Part shown: piece by piece, positions 40,676 through 54,325 of the stretch
Numbering within the stretch: position 1 is the first letter of the stretch
Layout: each line of letters starts with the position of its first letter
Translations under genes and position numbers: made by a program
NCBI GenBank assembly: GCA_029216955.1
Contig: JANAVB010023996.1
Span: forward strand, 12,874,269-12,938,268
Origin: Iris pallida
Taxonomy: Eukaryota; Streptophyta; Magnoliopsida; Asparagales; Iridaceae
Direction: 5' to 3'
DNA length: 64,000 nt
The notes under the pieces: generated by a model
Told to the model about the DNA's origin: nothing
Databases searched by the model: none
Seen by the model: the letters and a program-made list of their open reading frames with translations, nothing else

Positions 40676-43600
40676 TGTAGCACCCAGTTTCCCAAATAAC
40701 GATAATTTTGAAATTTCGTGTTTATAAATATTTTAATAATAATATTTAATTCATGATATAATTTTTGGTGATTTTAAATCATTTTAAAATTATTTAAATC
40801 AATGACTTGTGGTTTTGACGTTTTGCTAGTGAAACCCTAGAGACTGTTTGACCTAGAGCCTAACCATGTGATTATGATATTTTAATGTCATTTTTGGCCT
40901 AAGAATATTTTTGTATTTGACCTCTTTTAATTATTTTGATATTATTTTATTATTTATGATATTATTTTGGGGTTATTTGAGTCGGTTCGAATTTCAACTC
41001 AATCCGACTTGAAACGGGGATCCGGGGGTAGTTTGACTCTAGTGGGACCCACACACTAGTTAGGCATGGCCCACATGATATTAAATTTAGTCCACATGAT
41101 AGAAATATTTTAGTTAGAGGTTAGACTAATTATTATGGATAAGGTTAGTGTGATTAGAGACTTTAGAATGACTAATTTAGCCCCAACCAATTAGCCCTTT
41201 CCTAATACTCATAGAATAGGTTAGTGGGAGCATTTTGGACCTTACCATAATAGGACAAATAGTCCCATATGGCTAGCCACTTTGGGAGAGGATAGGCTCA
41301 AGTTCATTTCATTATTCTCATCCACACTCTCTCTTGTTCTTCTCCAAATTCCTAGAGAGCAATCCCTAGCAATTTCTCCACCAAATCCTTCCATTTTGCC
41401 ACAAAATCTTCTTCTTTCCTTCTCCATTCTAGCCAAGGAGGAAGCTACCCAAGTTTGGGAGGATTCGGAGCTCGTTCGTGTCCTTTTGGAATCTCTACGT
41501 GTCGGTGTCGCTCCGGGAAGACTTTTCTTCGATTCGATCTACCGGGAGATATAAATCCCTTTTTCTTTTCATTTCCTCATGCATATAGGTCTATTTTGAA
41601 CCCATAAGAATGACCCCCATGGTTGTTTCTCCATTTGTGTCCATTTCGTGTCTATTTGGAGGTCATAGGAGTGTTCTTTGTGTTGTGGTTGTGTCGATGT
41701 GGGAAAATCCCAAATTTGGACACACTATGTGTTGTTGTTATGTATGAATGAATTATTACATGTTTAATCTCATATTTTTGTATTGGAGATGTGTTCTATA
41801 GTGTCTCATATATATATATTAGTGTAGAGAGTGAGTTCTTGATATATTATGTTATATACTTGTGTTCTTTTGTCTCAAACTACCCAAATCCGTCATGATT
41901 TTTATCCACGTTTTTAATTTCAGCCCTAACTTAGAAATGTCATAACTTCTAGCTCAAAGCTCGGTTTAATCTTCTGTTTTCTTTAAAAGAAGCGTATTGA
42001 AGTTAGCTTTCCAAAAACATATATTAATAGGCCTAACTCTTTCTGTAACTTTCTGGAGAATTATTTGAGTGTCAGCTGTACGAAAGACAAATGCGTTATC
42101 GGTGTTTTCGCGATTCCGGGAGTTTCCGGAAACGAAAACGCGATCCGTTTGAAGTTTTGGAAAGCTAACACATAGATCTATAACATACTTTAATCCTACA
42201 TTTTAATTCATGCTGAGATGGTACAGTATTGATTATTAGTAGGAGTTACTATTCGGCATATGCATTTTGTGCACCCTTGTGTGTAATATAATGTTCTATT
42301 TGATTTTAACCCATATTAATGTATATACATTATGTAATTAAATAGAGAATGAAAGCATAAGTAAATGTTTAAATAAATGATGTATGAGGTGTAAGTATCC
42401 TATCTAATGTAAGCATGTATAAGTATGGCTTGCAATAAATATGTAGGTTCCATAGTATGTAATGTATGGTACATATAGTGGTGCAAGAGAATAAATGAAT
42501 GATGAATGAATGCAAGCATGAATGTAATGTAATAATAGATGTAATGTATGCAATATACAAGTTAATGAGATGTAATGTTCTATGTTAACACAAATCCTAT
42601 ATTACCTTATGTACCCCCTTATACTATGTTGACACTATCACACTTGACACATTGTTCACTTACACTTTGACACTCTTTGATATGTATACACTATGTATGC
42701 CCATTTAACCCTCACTTGCCCTTTTGCCATGTTCACAAACATACACATAGCCTCTTAAATAAGTATTTATGAATATAGTTAACTTGGCTATGTATGTATA
42801 TATATATATATGTTAGCATATTGTGTTGTAATATATAAGTTTATATAACTATTTGAAATGCCATGATTATAGACCTAATGTTGAATACCAATATATGCAT
42901 GTGTATATATGTGTAGACATATATAGCTTAAAGTAATAGATTACCTAGTGTATATCCAATGTAAATTCTTGCCTATTTGAGTATTGAATAATTGCATGCT
43001 ATATAGAGTTGGGTGTATGTTGGCTTTTATAGCCTTGTATTGATGTGTGCTTGCTAGGATAGTCTTGGTTAGGCATAGTAAGACTTGCTGGGTTAGGACA
43101 TGACCTAGTTTGACTAGTACAGTTGACCAGAGTTGACCAAGGATTGACTTTGGCCTAGTTTGACCTAGATTCATGTAGAATACATTGTAGTGCTCTATAT
43201 TACCCTTCTGGATATGTTGTGATTTGTGCTGTTCTAATTAGGAGCCAGATACCTCTCATCGGATAGTATTTTTACCTTGGACATTCAGATATCAGGCGAG
43301 TACATTCTCTGATCATTTCATATCCTGCTTAGAATTATTTTCTATAGTAGATTACTTTACTTGTACAGTCACGTTGGTCACACGGATTAGTACTATACAG
43401 ATCCCTTCTTGAGATGTTATCCTTAGGGAGCATCGGGTACTCTACGTTCTGTGCGTTTCACTTACATAGCGTACCATATGCTTCTTTGGTTCTTTGATTA
43501 CTTGTGACATATACCCTTATGATTACAGAGTCTCCTAGAATCTCTTATCCCATTTAGTGGGTATCCTGGAATCTCCTAGAATCACCCATTTATGGGCATC

Positions 43601-44388
43601 CATGTATCACCCTTCGGGGGCCTTTGCATGGAATCATAACATAACCTGGCTGGATCCTTGTGTATTGATTGGGGGTACGGAGGAGTAGAAATGGACATGT
43701 TAATACTACCCAAGTAGTGTAGCATCAGAATCTCTTCTATAGTGTAGCATCAGAATCTCCTATGCCATTTACATGTCTATATTGTACGCTGACTCACTAG
43801 CCACATGTTAGTTCTCTATTTATAGTAGATATTTCTATTACAGCTCTCTCTCTTTGTTTACATAAAGCATTTCTTTCAGTACCTGTATCTTACTTTACTG
43901 TATGATTATATTTTCTAACCTGCTATGAACTGTTGAGATGTAATGTGCTCGCTCCTGTCCTGACTGGACCTGTTGATAAATTTTACAGATAGCCTGGAGG
44001 TTGCCTGCTAGCCTAGAGGAGACAGTAGAAGTTGCATAGATAGCTAGAGTTTTTGCTTATAGTTTATTTTCAGTCATCTTGAGTTGTATTTATGGATTAC
44101 TGTATTTGGGTTTTGAGATGTATTCTGAGTTTGTATCTTAGGCACTTAGACTTCTATCTGTTGTATCTCTTTTCGATTTTATGTTTTATCTATCTTCCTT
44201 TATGCTCTACCTTAGATGTGATTGAGTTTACATTCTGCTGTGTCACCCCCATTCGGGGAGTATAAACTGTTTAGTCTTATACTGTTAGATGCATTGAGAC
44301 CTAGGACAGCGTTCTACCGCCGACACTGCGGTGTAGGCTGGGCGTTGTTACGTTCTCGTGCCCTAACTCTAGGGTGCGGGTCGTGACA
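40676..44388 (+). repeat. Chromo-C 3' LTR
   Basis: TGTAGCACCCAG...GGGTCGTGACA, 3713 bp. Its ends match the two fragments at 30408-31264 and 36444-37431. It contains a small W-box cluster (43108-43170) and the LTR-end hairpin (44314-44336). No target duplication is found: the left flank is Chromo-A gag and the right flank a copia LTR. Confidence 0.85.
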
Positions 44389-44440
44389 CTCTCCTAGGCT
44401 TCTTGTACTAGGGTGCGATTTTTGTATTTCGTTCCCAACA
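44389..44440 (+). repeat. Copia LTR, right end only
   Basis: About 52 bp ending TTCGTTCCCAACA lie directly before a copia-type primer site. The rest of the LTR is replaced by the Chromo-C LTR. Confidence 0.65.
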
Positions 44441-44442
44441 TG

Positions 44443-44458
44443 TGGTATCAGAGTCAGG
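44443..44458 (+). other. Copia primer binding site (initiator Met tRNA)
   Basis: TGGTATCAGAGTCAGG is complementary to the 3' end of plant initiator Met tRNA with one mismatch, the usual primer of plant copia elements. Confidence 0.88.
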
Positions 44459-45330
44459 TTTCTCGAAAGGTGTCTGAGTTGACAGTCAAACCAAGGAGAA
44501 GAGAGAGATGCGAAACCATGCGCATAGTAAACCTAAATGGTACAAACTACCACTACCGCAGGAGCAAGATGAAAGAGTTGTTATTTGTCAAAAAATTGCA
44601 TATACATGTATTTTCTTCCGAGAGGGCAGGGATAAATTCGAAGAGGACTGGATCTTCAAGCATATACAGGTATGTAGGTATATTAGGCAGTTCATTGATG
44701 AGAACGTGTACAATCACATTGACAGTATAGAGCATGCGAGGACACTATAGGATAAGCTAGAATCTTTGTATGTGAAGAAGACCTTGGTGAACAAGTTTTT
44801 CTGATCGGACAAATGATGGGAATGCGGTACAAAGTTGCTACATCTATCATAGATTACTTGAATGAGTTCCAGGGTATGTTGACAAGCTATCTTTAATGGA
44901 AGTCAAGTTCGACAATGAGGTACAGGGATTGTGTACATTGTTAGACTCGTGTGAAGCCATACGAGTGTCTATGGTCGCTTCTTCTCCAGAAGGCGTAGTC
45001 AGTCTCGAGTTCGCCAAGAGCAGGATATTGAATAAAGAGATACGGAGATGTTTTTGGGGTACTTCATCCACATTCCACTTAGAGGTGCTTATTTTAGAGT
45101 CGCGGAAGGAGTAAAAGTAGGGGTCAGAACGATGGCAGAGATAAAAATAAAGAAAAGTCCAAGGGTCAGTATGAGGACTCTGAGTGCTACCATTGTGGCA
45201 AGAAGGACCACATCAAGTAAAATTATTTCACTTAGAAGAGAGAGAATAAGGGCGATAAGGGAAAACAAAGAGAGAACAATATAAGGGATGCCTTGGCACA
45301 TGGAGGCCACGTGATCATTATAGGTGATGA
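44459..45330 (+). pseudogene. Copia gag
   Basis: The text LNGTNYHYRRSKMKELL corresponds to the copia gag start (family: F-x-G-x-NY-x2-W). A zinc knuckle CYHCGKKDHIK follows near 45190, with its last Cys lost behind a stop. At least three frames are needed to read it. Confidence 0.8.
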
Positions 45331-46270
45331 GGTAGTCATGAACCTCGTCTACGATGATAATTCTTGGCCGATGGACTCAGGGGCTTCAGCACACGTATCT
45401 CATAATAGGACATTGTTTGCCACTTACACAACATGCGACTGTGGAGTATTGTAGATGGTAACAAAGATAGGACAAAAGCTATTGCTATTGGACATATGCA
45501 TTTGAGATTGACGGTAGGTACAGTTCTAGTTATCAAAGATATCCTTCATGTCCCTGATATCTCTTTCCACCTGGTATAGGTTGGAAGGTTGGTAAGGAGG
45601 GATTCTTTAATCTCTTCGTGAATGGTTAGTGGAAGGATTTCTAGAGGTTCTATGGTAATTGCTAGAGGACGCAAGAAATCCAGTCTCTACTATATGGAAG
45701 AGAGCGCACAAAGGGCATAAGAGGTGATCACAGTCAGTGATGCATATACAGTATTGTGGCATAGCAGCTCAGCCATATCAGTAAGAAGGGGATGATATAC
45801 TTGTTAAACATGAAGGTGATTTCGTGGCTTAATTTACAAAGTTAGAGAGATGCCTGCACTGTTTGGCAAAGAAGCAAAATAGGGTGTCTTTCTAAAGTCA
45901 CACAAGTTTGAGGAAGTCGACGTTTCTCGAGTTGATTCACTCTGATGTCTGGGGTCCTATTAAGGTAAAATCTATTTGTGTTGCTTATTATTTTATGATT
46001 TTTATTGCTGACTACTCCCAAAAAGTTTAGGTTTATGCTTTAAAGATCAAGGATCGAGTGCTGCTCATATTCAAAGAGTTTCAGGCCTTTATTGAAAGGA
46101 AGACGGGCAAAAAGTTGCTAGATGTTCGGTCTGACAATGACGGCGAATACATCGGTCCCTTTGATGTGTATTACATAGAGCGAAGGATCCGACACCAAAA
46201 GACTCCATCAAAGACACTTTAGCTTAGTAGTGTAGCGGAGTGTATGAATAGAATATTGATGGATCGGATT
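45331..46270 (+). pseudogene. Copia protease and integrase, truncated
   Basis: The protease active site is intact as WPMDSGASAHVSHN (45365-45410). A GAG-pre-integrase remnant (LWHSSSAISVRRG-like) lies near 45760. The integrase has Asp in LIHSDVWGP, Asp in VRSDNDGEYIG and Glu in SSVAECMNRIL. Stops include one in KV*VY. Sequence ends at about 46270. No reverse transcriptase or RNase H follows. Confidence 0.85.
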
Positions 46271-47560
46271 GTTAGCCCAATAATTGTATCATATTTTTGA
46301 ATATGGCTAATCAATTATGTTTAACATAGTGATGTCACTAATATTCATGTAATAATTATCATGTTTCTACTTAAGCTTACATTATCCTCCTATTTATTAA
46401 GTTTACCATATTGCTATACTATTTTGTTCGCCTAATATGTACTTACAAATAAGTAGTAAACATGATCAAACTTGGACATATGTAAAAAAAAATTAATGAC
46501 GGACTAAATACGAGTTATACAAAAGGTTTCTCTGAAGCACCTAATGACCTATCCGGAGCCTCCCACTCTGTCATAGACATGCGTCGCAACATAGATCAAA
46601 CTCATCTCTACTTACCAACTAGCCATGCCATTTCAGCATACCACTGACTCAACCAATAATTATAAACTTTGTGTCAAACTTCCTTGTTAACCAGATGCTG
46701 CAGACTGTGTCTGAACTCACGACTTCGTTGAGGCCAAATCTTAGGCTCAATAATTATGATGCATATCGTTCAATCTTTTCGTAACTTATTCATACTGTGC
46801 ATACACTTCCTACTCATTCTAAGGTATGCACATGGATTGCCGCTATTATGCCGACTCATCTATATAAAAGTTCACTAGCAAGTCTAGCTATACTAGGACT
46901 TTATATCATGGTTTAGATGAAAAATCATCCAGCCGGGGTAGCGAGCCCCCTGAAAGTTCTCGAATTACCAGAGCGTGTCTTACTCAGCTATCTTACTCAG
47001 CTATCCCGCGTTCCTCTAGAATTAAATCGGTCCGGTAGTGCCAGGCTACCATTCGTGGAACCCTCACCCTTGTGCACAAGTTATTTGATAACCATGCAGG
47101 ACTCGACAACAGTCTTTACTCTCTCAGTGTTTCGTACCTATCTTTCCTTTCCATAGTGCCTTTTGAAATCCAGGAACAACTACTGCATATCCTTCCTTAT
47201 AAAACCTAGGAACGGCCACTGCATAGCCTTCTTACTTACCATTCAACCGACTTTGTTTCGTGCCATAAACCAACTGTGTTCTATGCGACACTATAGCCCA
47301 AGTCATACTCTATATGACTATTCTTGAAACCATGAGAACGTGCCTACTAATATTAGCATTAAGACCGTAGGAACATGCCTTAAAGCCGGGAAACCTATAG
47401 ATTATAACAGCAAGTCGATAGTCTTATGTGCCAACATAAAACTTCTCACTTGACCCAAACTATAGGATCGAAAGATCGAGTGCCAACTTTGAGAAACCAT
47501 CATGGAGTGATATCTGGACGACAGGTTAACCATTTTCTATGTTCTACTCAATTTGACTCA
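46271..47560. other. Unassigned non-coding DNA
   Basis: AT-rich DNA with no domain on either strand. It starts TGTTAGCCCAATAATTG, which could be an LTR terminus, and has a short repeat TTACTCAGCTATC (46981-47006). The longest frame (46917-47156) is not recognisable. Confidence 0.4.
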
Positions 47561-49829
47561 TGTTTGCCATGACAAAAGGTTATACAAACTTTTTAAATTT
47601 TAAACATAAAAAGAGTACAATTGATTCCTAAACAAGAGATCTAAGTACAAAATTTTTGAAAAAATATGGCGGTAGAGATTGAGCACTATAGAGGCTCCTT
47701 TATTCCGTTGACAATCTGACGACGAGTTGAATTTGCTTTGTCTTTCTAGTGTTGGTGATTGAAACTCTAGGGTTACCAATCAAGAGGATGCCAAAGTTTG
47801 AAGATTTTGAAGCCTCTTTATCGAAGGAAAACTCCTATATATAGGAGAGCACATTTGTGATGTACATAAGGATTGTGCAGATACGCTGCACGGGAAGATA
47901 TAGAAGAATCTTGAGGCAGTCACGGTAAGGGCTACTTCTGATCTGACACATGGCATGCATGTGGATCCTCTTCTATCGAAATATTTGGAGAGTTATCAAC
48001 ATAACTGAATAAATGACATATGGGATGTACTTATTTATTGATCGAATGAATCTGAGCAGATTATATTCCTATTTCTGAAGTTGGATTTTGTCTTATCTTA
48101 GAGGGCCATTGGTTTAAACAAACCAGTTGGATATGGCTTTCGTCCATAAGAACAAACTCCGTCCTTATCTGTAGTTTAAACAAACTGATAAGATATTGCT
48201 CTTATCAACAAAATCAAATTCTATCTTATCTTAAGAGCAGTGGTTTAAACAAACCGATAGGGTGGTTTCCTAAAAAGATATATACAACCATCTGGCCACG
48301 TGGAACCATGTCACTTCGTAGGGCAGCGCTGCTATACGAGCTGCGCTTCTGACGGAGCTTTGATGTCACTGTACTTCTAGGCGACGAGCGGGCTTGTTAT
48401 TTAGGCGACGGAGTCACTGCGCCTTTAGGGCTATGAGTGGACTGTGCTTCAGGCAATGGAGTGACTATACTTTAGGGTGACGAGTGGACTTGTGCTTCAA
48501 ACAACGGGGTCATTGTGCTTTAGGGCGATGAGTGGATTTATGTTTCAAACAATAGAGTCACTGTGCTTTAGGGCGACGAGTAGACTTGTGCTTTAAGCAA
48601 TGAAGTCACTGTGCCTTAGGGTGATGAGTAGACTTGTGATTTGGGCAATGGTGTCACCAAAGTATTAGATGATGGGGGCCGTTGAATTGGCCGAGCTTTT
48701 GGTTACAACGAGGGCTCTGCACTTTTGAGTTAAAGTGAGGACGCAGGGCTTTTAGGTTTAAAGATTTTGTACTTTTTTTAGACTGAAGTGAGGGCCCTAT
48801 GTAAAGAAATGAGCTATTTGCGCTTCTAGGTCGAAGAGGAGGTGTAGATAGCTGGCTGCGCTTCTGAGTCGAAGGAGCTAGTTCCTGTCGAAGTCTCTTA
48901 AGAGCATTTAATGACTGCTCTTCCTGATGGCCGAGTCGGTCTCCTCCTCTTTAATTCCCACCATTATTTAGAGGAACTCAAGAAGTTAGTAGCCTAGGAC
49001 TCAGTGGAATAATCCTATTAAATGAGGTTCATTATGCTGAGTTCTAGGTTCATCACATTAATTTGGGCATCATTGACCGACGACCACGTGGCATGTTCGT
49101 TGGACCACACTCACCCTATACAAAGAGGAGTTTTTCGGAAGAGTCGTCTTCCTTTCTTAGCATCCCAAATGTTATGCTCGATCCTGACTTAGCTTCGAAC
49201 AACCATTGGCCTTGCATATGTCGGCTGATGGTTGTGGATCCCTTCATTCAAAGAAGTTATGCCTTTATAGGAGAACTGTTCTTGAGTTTTAGGACACACT
49301 TGAACATTTGGTATAAGGAGTTTGAACCTGAACAACATCTTGGAGGTCTTCAAGATCCAATCTTTCGTATTTGGATTAGTTGCCAATCCGAAGAGCCACA
49401 GGTTGTGCTCTGCCTTTCTCAAAGGTAGTGGCACGGCCTATATTGTGGACTGAGTTCTCACTCGGGCCAATAGCTGCTTCAGGAAGTGGCTCACTTTGAT
49501 GGCGCTGCACATTTAGGAGGCTGCGCGTCTATGAAGATTAACCGCCTTGTATGGCACCTGTGAAAATTAACCCTCTTGTAGATCTTTAGATGCCTTAGTT
49601 ATTTTCATACTGAATCTGTAATAGATCCTTGTAGGCAAAGCTTTTTTCTTGTAATCATGATGAATCTGTAATAGATCATTATAGGCATGATCTAATAAAG
49701 AGCTTTTTATGAACTGCGGTTTCTGATCGTTTGTTTGTGCTTTCCTGGTACCTGCACTTTTATGAAGCTTTGTGTAGTCGAGAACACTACCTGCACTTTT
49801 GATATACCTGCCATTTTTATGCTTCTACA
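47561..49829 (-). repeat. Tat-B 3' LTR, complete (copy 2)
   Basis: It begins TGTTTGCCATGA at 47561 and ends TTCTACA at 49829 (2269 bp), followed by the polypurine tract. The first ~150 bp resemble the Tat-A LTR (TGTTTGCCATGA..., CTAAGTACAA, TAGAGGCTC), but the rest differs, so this is a sister family. It contains the 48-bp array near 48375-48660. Confidence 0.8.
47832..47847 (-). promoter_or_regulatory. 16-bp palindromic TATA box of the Tat-B LTR
   Basis: CTCCTATATATAGGAG is a perfect palindrome 271 bp from the LTR end, comparable to the TATA box of Tat-A (373 bp from its end). Being symmetric, it could in principle serve either strand. Confidence 0.5.
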
Positions 49830-52607
49830 AGACCCCCTTCAAAGTGTTTTGAACTTGAATCATGCTCGGAATACTTTGAACAGAAGCCTGACGCGTGTCT
49901 TTTTTGAGCGAATGCTCGGCATGCCTACTGACAGGCTGTCGTGTCACTCCCGTTTCCCGTTATACATATTTTCAATCTACGTGTACTGATTCTCGACCTA
50001 TATTTTGACTTGTATAGCATGGCTTGGTCTTGGTTTAGCTTGGCTTAGTTTATTTTAGTTTGGTTTGGGTCAAGATGGTTCATCATGTTGAACCCTCTTT
50101 ATAAACCAACTTCTCTCTCTCTCTCTCCTCTATAACTCTTTCGTTTACTCCTTCTTCTCCATTACTCCTCCCACCCACTAAAGAAACCCTAGGCAAGTAC
50201 AATCTTGCTTCATGATGGATCTTCCATTTTATCTTTCCATTCTCTTCTCTACTTGATTCTAAGTCTCTTTTGAACTTGGCATTTTTGGTTTTGATGGATA
50301 GATTTTTGTAGATCTATATTTTGATCTTTTCTTGTTTTTCTTGGTTTTGATATATTGAAGCTTGGTATTTCTTAAGACCAGTCGTCCCAGGCTGTAGGAA
50401 ATCTTGTTCTATGCAGTTTAGACCCTTGGAAGTCTCAATTTGGACTTGTTTTGAGTAAGTTATGGCATTTTGAAGTTTTCGGGTTCCATGGGTTCTTCTT
50501 TGCTGTTTGGAGAATAAGAACAGTGTCTAGCGCAACCTAGCCCAGGTGCCCTTTGGCTGTGGTGAGACCTGACCTGGCGTAACCCAGTCAGGCACAACCT
50601 AGCCCAGGCTCCCTTTGGCCTTGGCACAACATGACCAGGCGCAACCCAGTTAGGCGCAACCTAGCCCAAGCGCCCTTTGGCCCTGGCATAATCTGACCTG
50701 GTGCAACCCAGTCAGGCGCAACCTAGCCCAGACACCCTTTGGCCCTGGTGCAATCTGACCTGGCGCAACCCAGTCACGCGCAACCTGACCTGGCGCATCC
50801 CAGTCAGGCACAACCTGACTTGACGTAACCTGACCTGGCACAATCCAGTCAGGCGCAACCTGACATGGCGCAACCGGATGTAACAAAACCTAGTCAGGCG
50901 TAACCTGACCCGACGTAACCCAGTGCCTGGCGTAAGCTGACCTGGCGCAACCTGACCTAGCGTAACCCGGTCAGGCGCAACCTGACCTGGCGTACACCAG
51001 TCAGGCGGAACCTGACCTGGCACAACCCAGCCAGGCACAACCTGACCCGGTGCATCCTCATGCCTGGCGCAACCCAACTTAGGTGCCACCTATCCCTCCC
51101 TTGGCACCCCCTGTCATTTCTCTGGCGCCACTTGACCAGCGCCACTTGTTGCCATGATATCCCTTGCCCCTTGCCCCCATGCATGTTCTTCTAGTTCTTG
51201 ATGTATATGCCTATGATCTTGCATGTGACTTGTACTTTACCTATCTTGTGACGATTCGACTCGATAACTTGTTGAGCAAAACATGACTTGTCAGTATTGA
51301 TAATGACATGAACACGGCATGATAACCCCTTGGGTGGCCAGTCGAGGCGCACTCTTGATATGCACTCTTGACATGATAAGTAACTTGATAAGACATGTAT
51401 AATCTTTACAGTGGCCCGTCGAGGCGCACTCATGACAAGTAACAAGTAACCCGATATGACATGAAAATCTTGAAAGGCTGTTGCGACAGCTACCCTGACT
51501 TGCTAAGTAACACTTATCTTGACACCGTGGTTGATTTTTCTGATTGTGATTGTACAAGCTCCATGTCTCATCTTACATCATGTCTAGGACACAGATTTCT
51601 GGTTACCACGGTCAAGGATTCATAATGAATATGACTAGGTTAATGACTAGATTGATCAAGTAGTTTATATAGAGAGATTTTCCTAGTTACAGGCGATCCC
51701 GTTATCCCGGCCACACTTGAGTGGACTTGTAGCCTGCCGACGAGTAGGGCACATTTCCAGTCCACTGTCATGTGGGGCACTCCTTGAATTCATAAGTACT
51801 ATAGCACACTGCCATGTATTGCACTCCAAGTCACCTAATGATTCTCTAACTCTTTGTAACTCTAAGAAACTTCGCCTGGATAACTTGGATAGTTGCAGGG
51901 CTTGTGGCTGCTGGAACAGCTCTTTGTATCATGTAGTAACTAGGCTTGTGATAACCCTAGTTAGTTAAAGTATCAAGCCATACACATTGCTTGGCCGTGA
52001 TTGATCGAAGGAGTCCGGTCTAGTCTTGTCTAGACAGTGCTAGTCTATGATTACTTCAGTACATTACAGTTATGCTTTACTCTTGTCGATAAATGATTGG
52101 AGACTAAGCTCTATTCGGGTGAAGGGTTACAACCCTGGTCCTTGTTTGGTTTACGAGTTGTAACTTGGTTACCGAAATAGTCATTTTGTTTTCTTATCGT
52201 TTATCACCCTATTTTTTCTAACTCATGTCTTTCGTTATCATTTATGTTTTTATGTGCTAATATGCTGGTTTTATTTCTTAAGTGAAGCCTTCCTTGTGGC
52301 ACTAGCTCTTTCTGGGGTCTGACCCAGCTGGTTTTGTATGGCCAGATTTCGAAGTAGCTCCCGAGGATCTACCTGTCTTCCAGCCAGATGGTGAACACCA
52401 GGCATAACCCTGGCAACGAGTGGGTTTTCTTCTTTTGTTCCCCGCTCTATTGTAATTTATTCTTTTAAGGCGTTTAGCCGCCGAGCAAGTGTTAGCTCGT
52501 GTTGAAACTTACTTTGTCTGCCTAAGGGCTGTAACATGATTGACAAATCCTAGGGTTGATCATATATGACTTAAACTCTTGCTAGTCTTTATATTTTGTA
52601 TGACTAG
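49830..52607. other. Tat-B polypurine tract and interior remnant (copy 2)
   Basis: Equivalent to 1665-4448: polypurine tract 49830-49845, TATA-like box near 50100, shorter CT run, the ~19-bp array (50520-51120) and the paired repeats (51329-51460). No gene is seen. Confidence 0.6.
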
Positions 52608-54272
52608 TATCACGACCCGCACCCAGTGTAAGGGCACGAGAAGCGGGTACGTCCAGCCTATGCCGCAGTATCGACGGTAGAATGCTGTCCTAGGTCACAA
52701 CATCTATCAATAACTATACCTGTACGTGTCACGAACCGCACCCAGTGTAAGGGCACGAAAAGTGGGTACGTCCAGCCTACGCCGCAGTGTCGGCGGTAGA
52801 ACGCTGTCCTAGGTCACAACATCAAGCAATAACCATAGCTGTATAATGATATACACTCCAAAAGGAGGACAATATAAAGGTACAACTCAATCACAACGTC
52901 TAAAGTGGAATAAAGAGAATAGATGTAAAGATAAGATAAAGCAATAATCTCCAACCAACTACAAATGAGAGTAATATCTGAATATACAACATCACTAATA
53001 TCCAGAAACAAAAAGTACATGAAATAAGATAACTAATGGAAAACTAGTCTAGAGATCTAATCTAGACAATAGGCAAGTCTTCAGCAACTGTAGGATCCTC
53101 CTGAGGGTCCAAGTCACCAGTATCATCTAAGCCTGTGCCATAATATGTAGAATAGAACTCCTCCTCATCACCTGTAATATTTTCAACAGTCCAATCATGA
53201 CGGGAATGAACACAATACATCTCACGCAGTTCATATCTTGATAGGAAATATAAAGCATGTGATAGGTTAAGATACATGAAACGCTGTAAGAAATAAGCAT
53301 GAAGGAAAGAGAGAAACCGATAAACGAAGCTATCTATAATGATAATAGAGAATTGTAAGTGACTATGTGATTTAGAGTACAAGATAGACATGTGAATGAC
53401 TTGATTTGCACATGATTACACTAAAGAGTTTGTACATGATTACACTACTTTGGAATTGTTCACATGACTATTTCTACTCTCTCATGCCCCAATCAATATA
53501 CGAGGATCTAGACAGGTTATGTTATTGTACATGATAGTTTATACATGAAGCTCATGAGATCATGAGAGTACATGAGAGCACATGAGTATACATGAATAAT
53601 AAGAGTCCACAAAATACATGATGTTTGTGAAAAGCACATGACACGATGTATTCGATGCACCCGAGGGGGATACATCTCATGAAAAGATCCATATAGTACT
53701 AATCTGTGATAATGTCGTGTCAGCATCAAGTAAATTAAACTATGACAAGAATATAATTCCTAACAAGTATAAAACGGTCAGAGAATGTACCCGCCTGATA
53801 TCCTGGCTGTCTGATGAGAATATTAGTCTGAGCTGGAGTATCTGAGTCCTATTTAGAGCAACACAGGTCACAACATGTCCAGAAAGGTAATATTGAACAT
53901 TACAATGCCTTCTATATGATTTCTAGGTCATTCTAGACTAAAGTCAACTTTTGGTCAACTCTAGTCAACTATGCTAGTCAAACTAAGTCAACTAAGCCAT
54001 ACCAGGTCTAAACTAGTCTCACTATAGCCATACTTGCAATACAACACAATATCAAAAAAACTACACAAGTTATATATATAAATGCTATATGCATCACACC
54101 TATAGGCTATTGCCTATAACACAAGAGCATGGTGCATATAGACATTGCATATAGGATTACATTCCTTCATTACAATTCCTACACTCATGACATATGTATA
54201 TATGCCTATTATCAATCATTCATGTCCTATACATGTACTTTTAAATAGGGGTTATACATATATGTAATCATG

Positions 54273-54325
<53 letters not shown>

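Noticed and set aside
44400..44415. ACTAG after the Chromo-C LTR as a target duplication matching the ACTAG left of Chromo-A (4444-4448)
   Set aside because: It is not adjacent to an element end, and a 5-mer match by chance is likely.
46917..47156. 79-codon frame in the unassigned region
   Set aside because: Short, no motif, and it contains a small direct repeat. Not distinguishable from chance.
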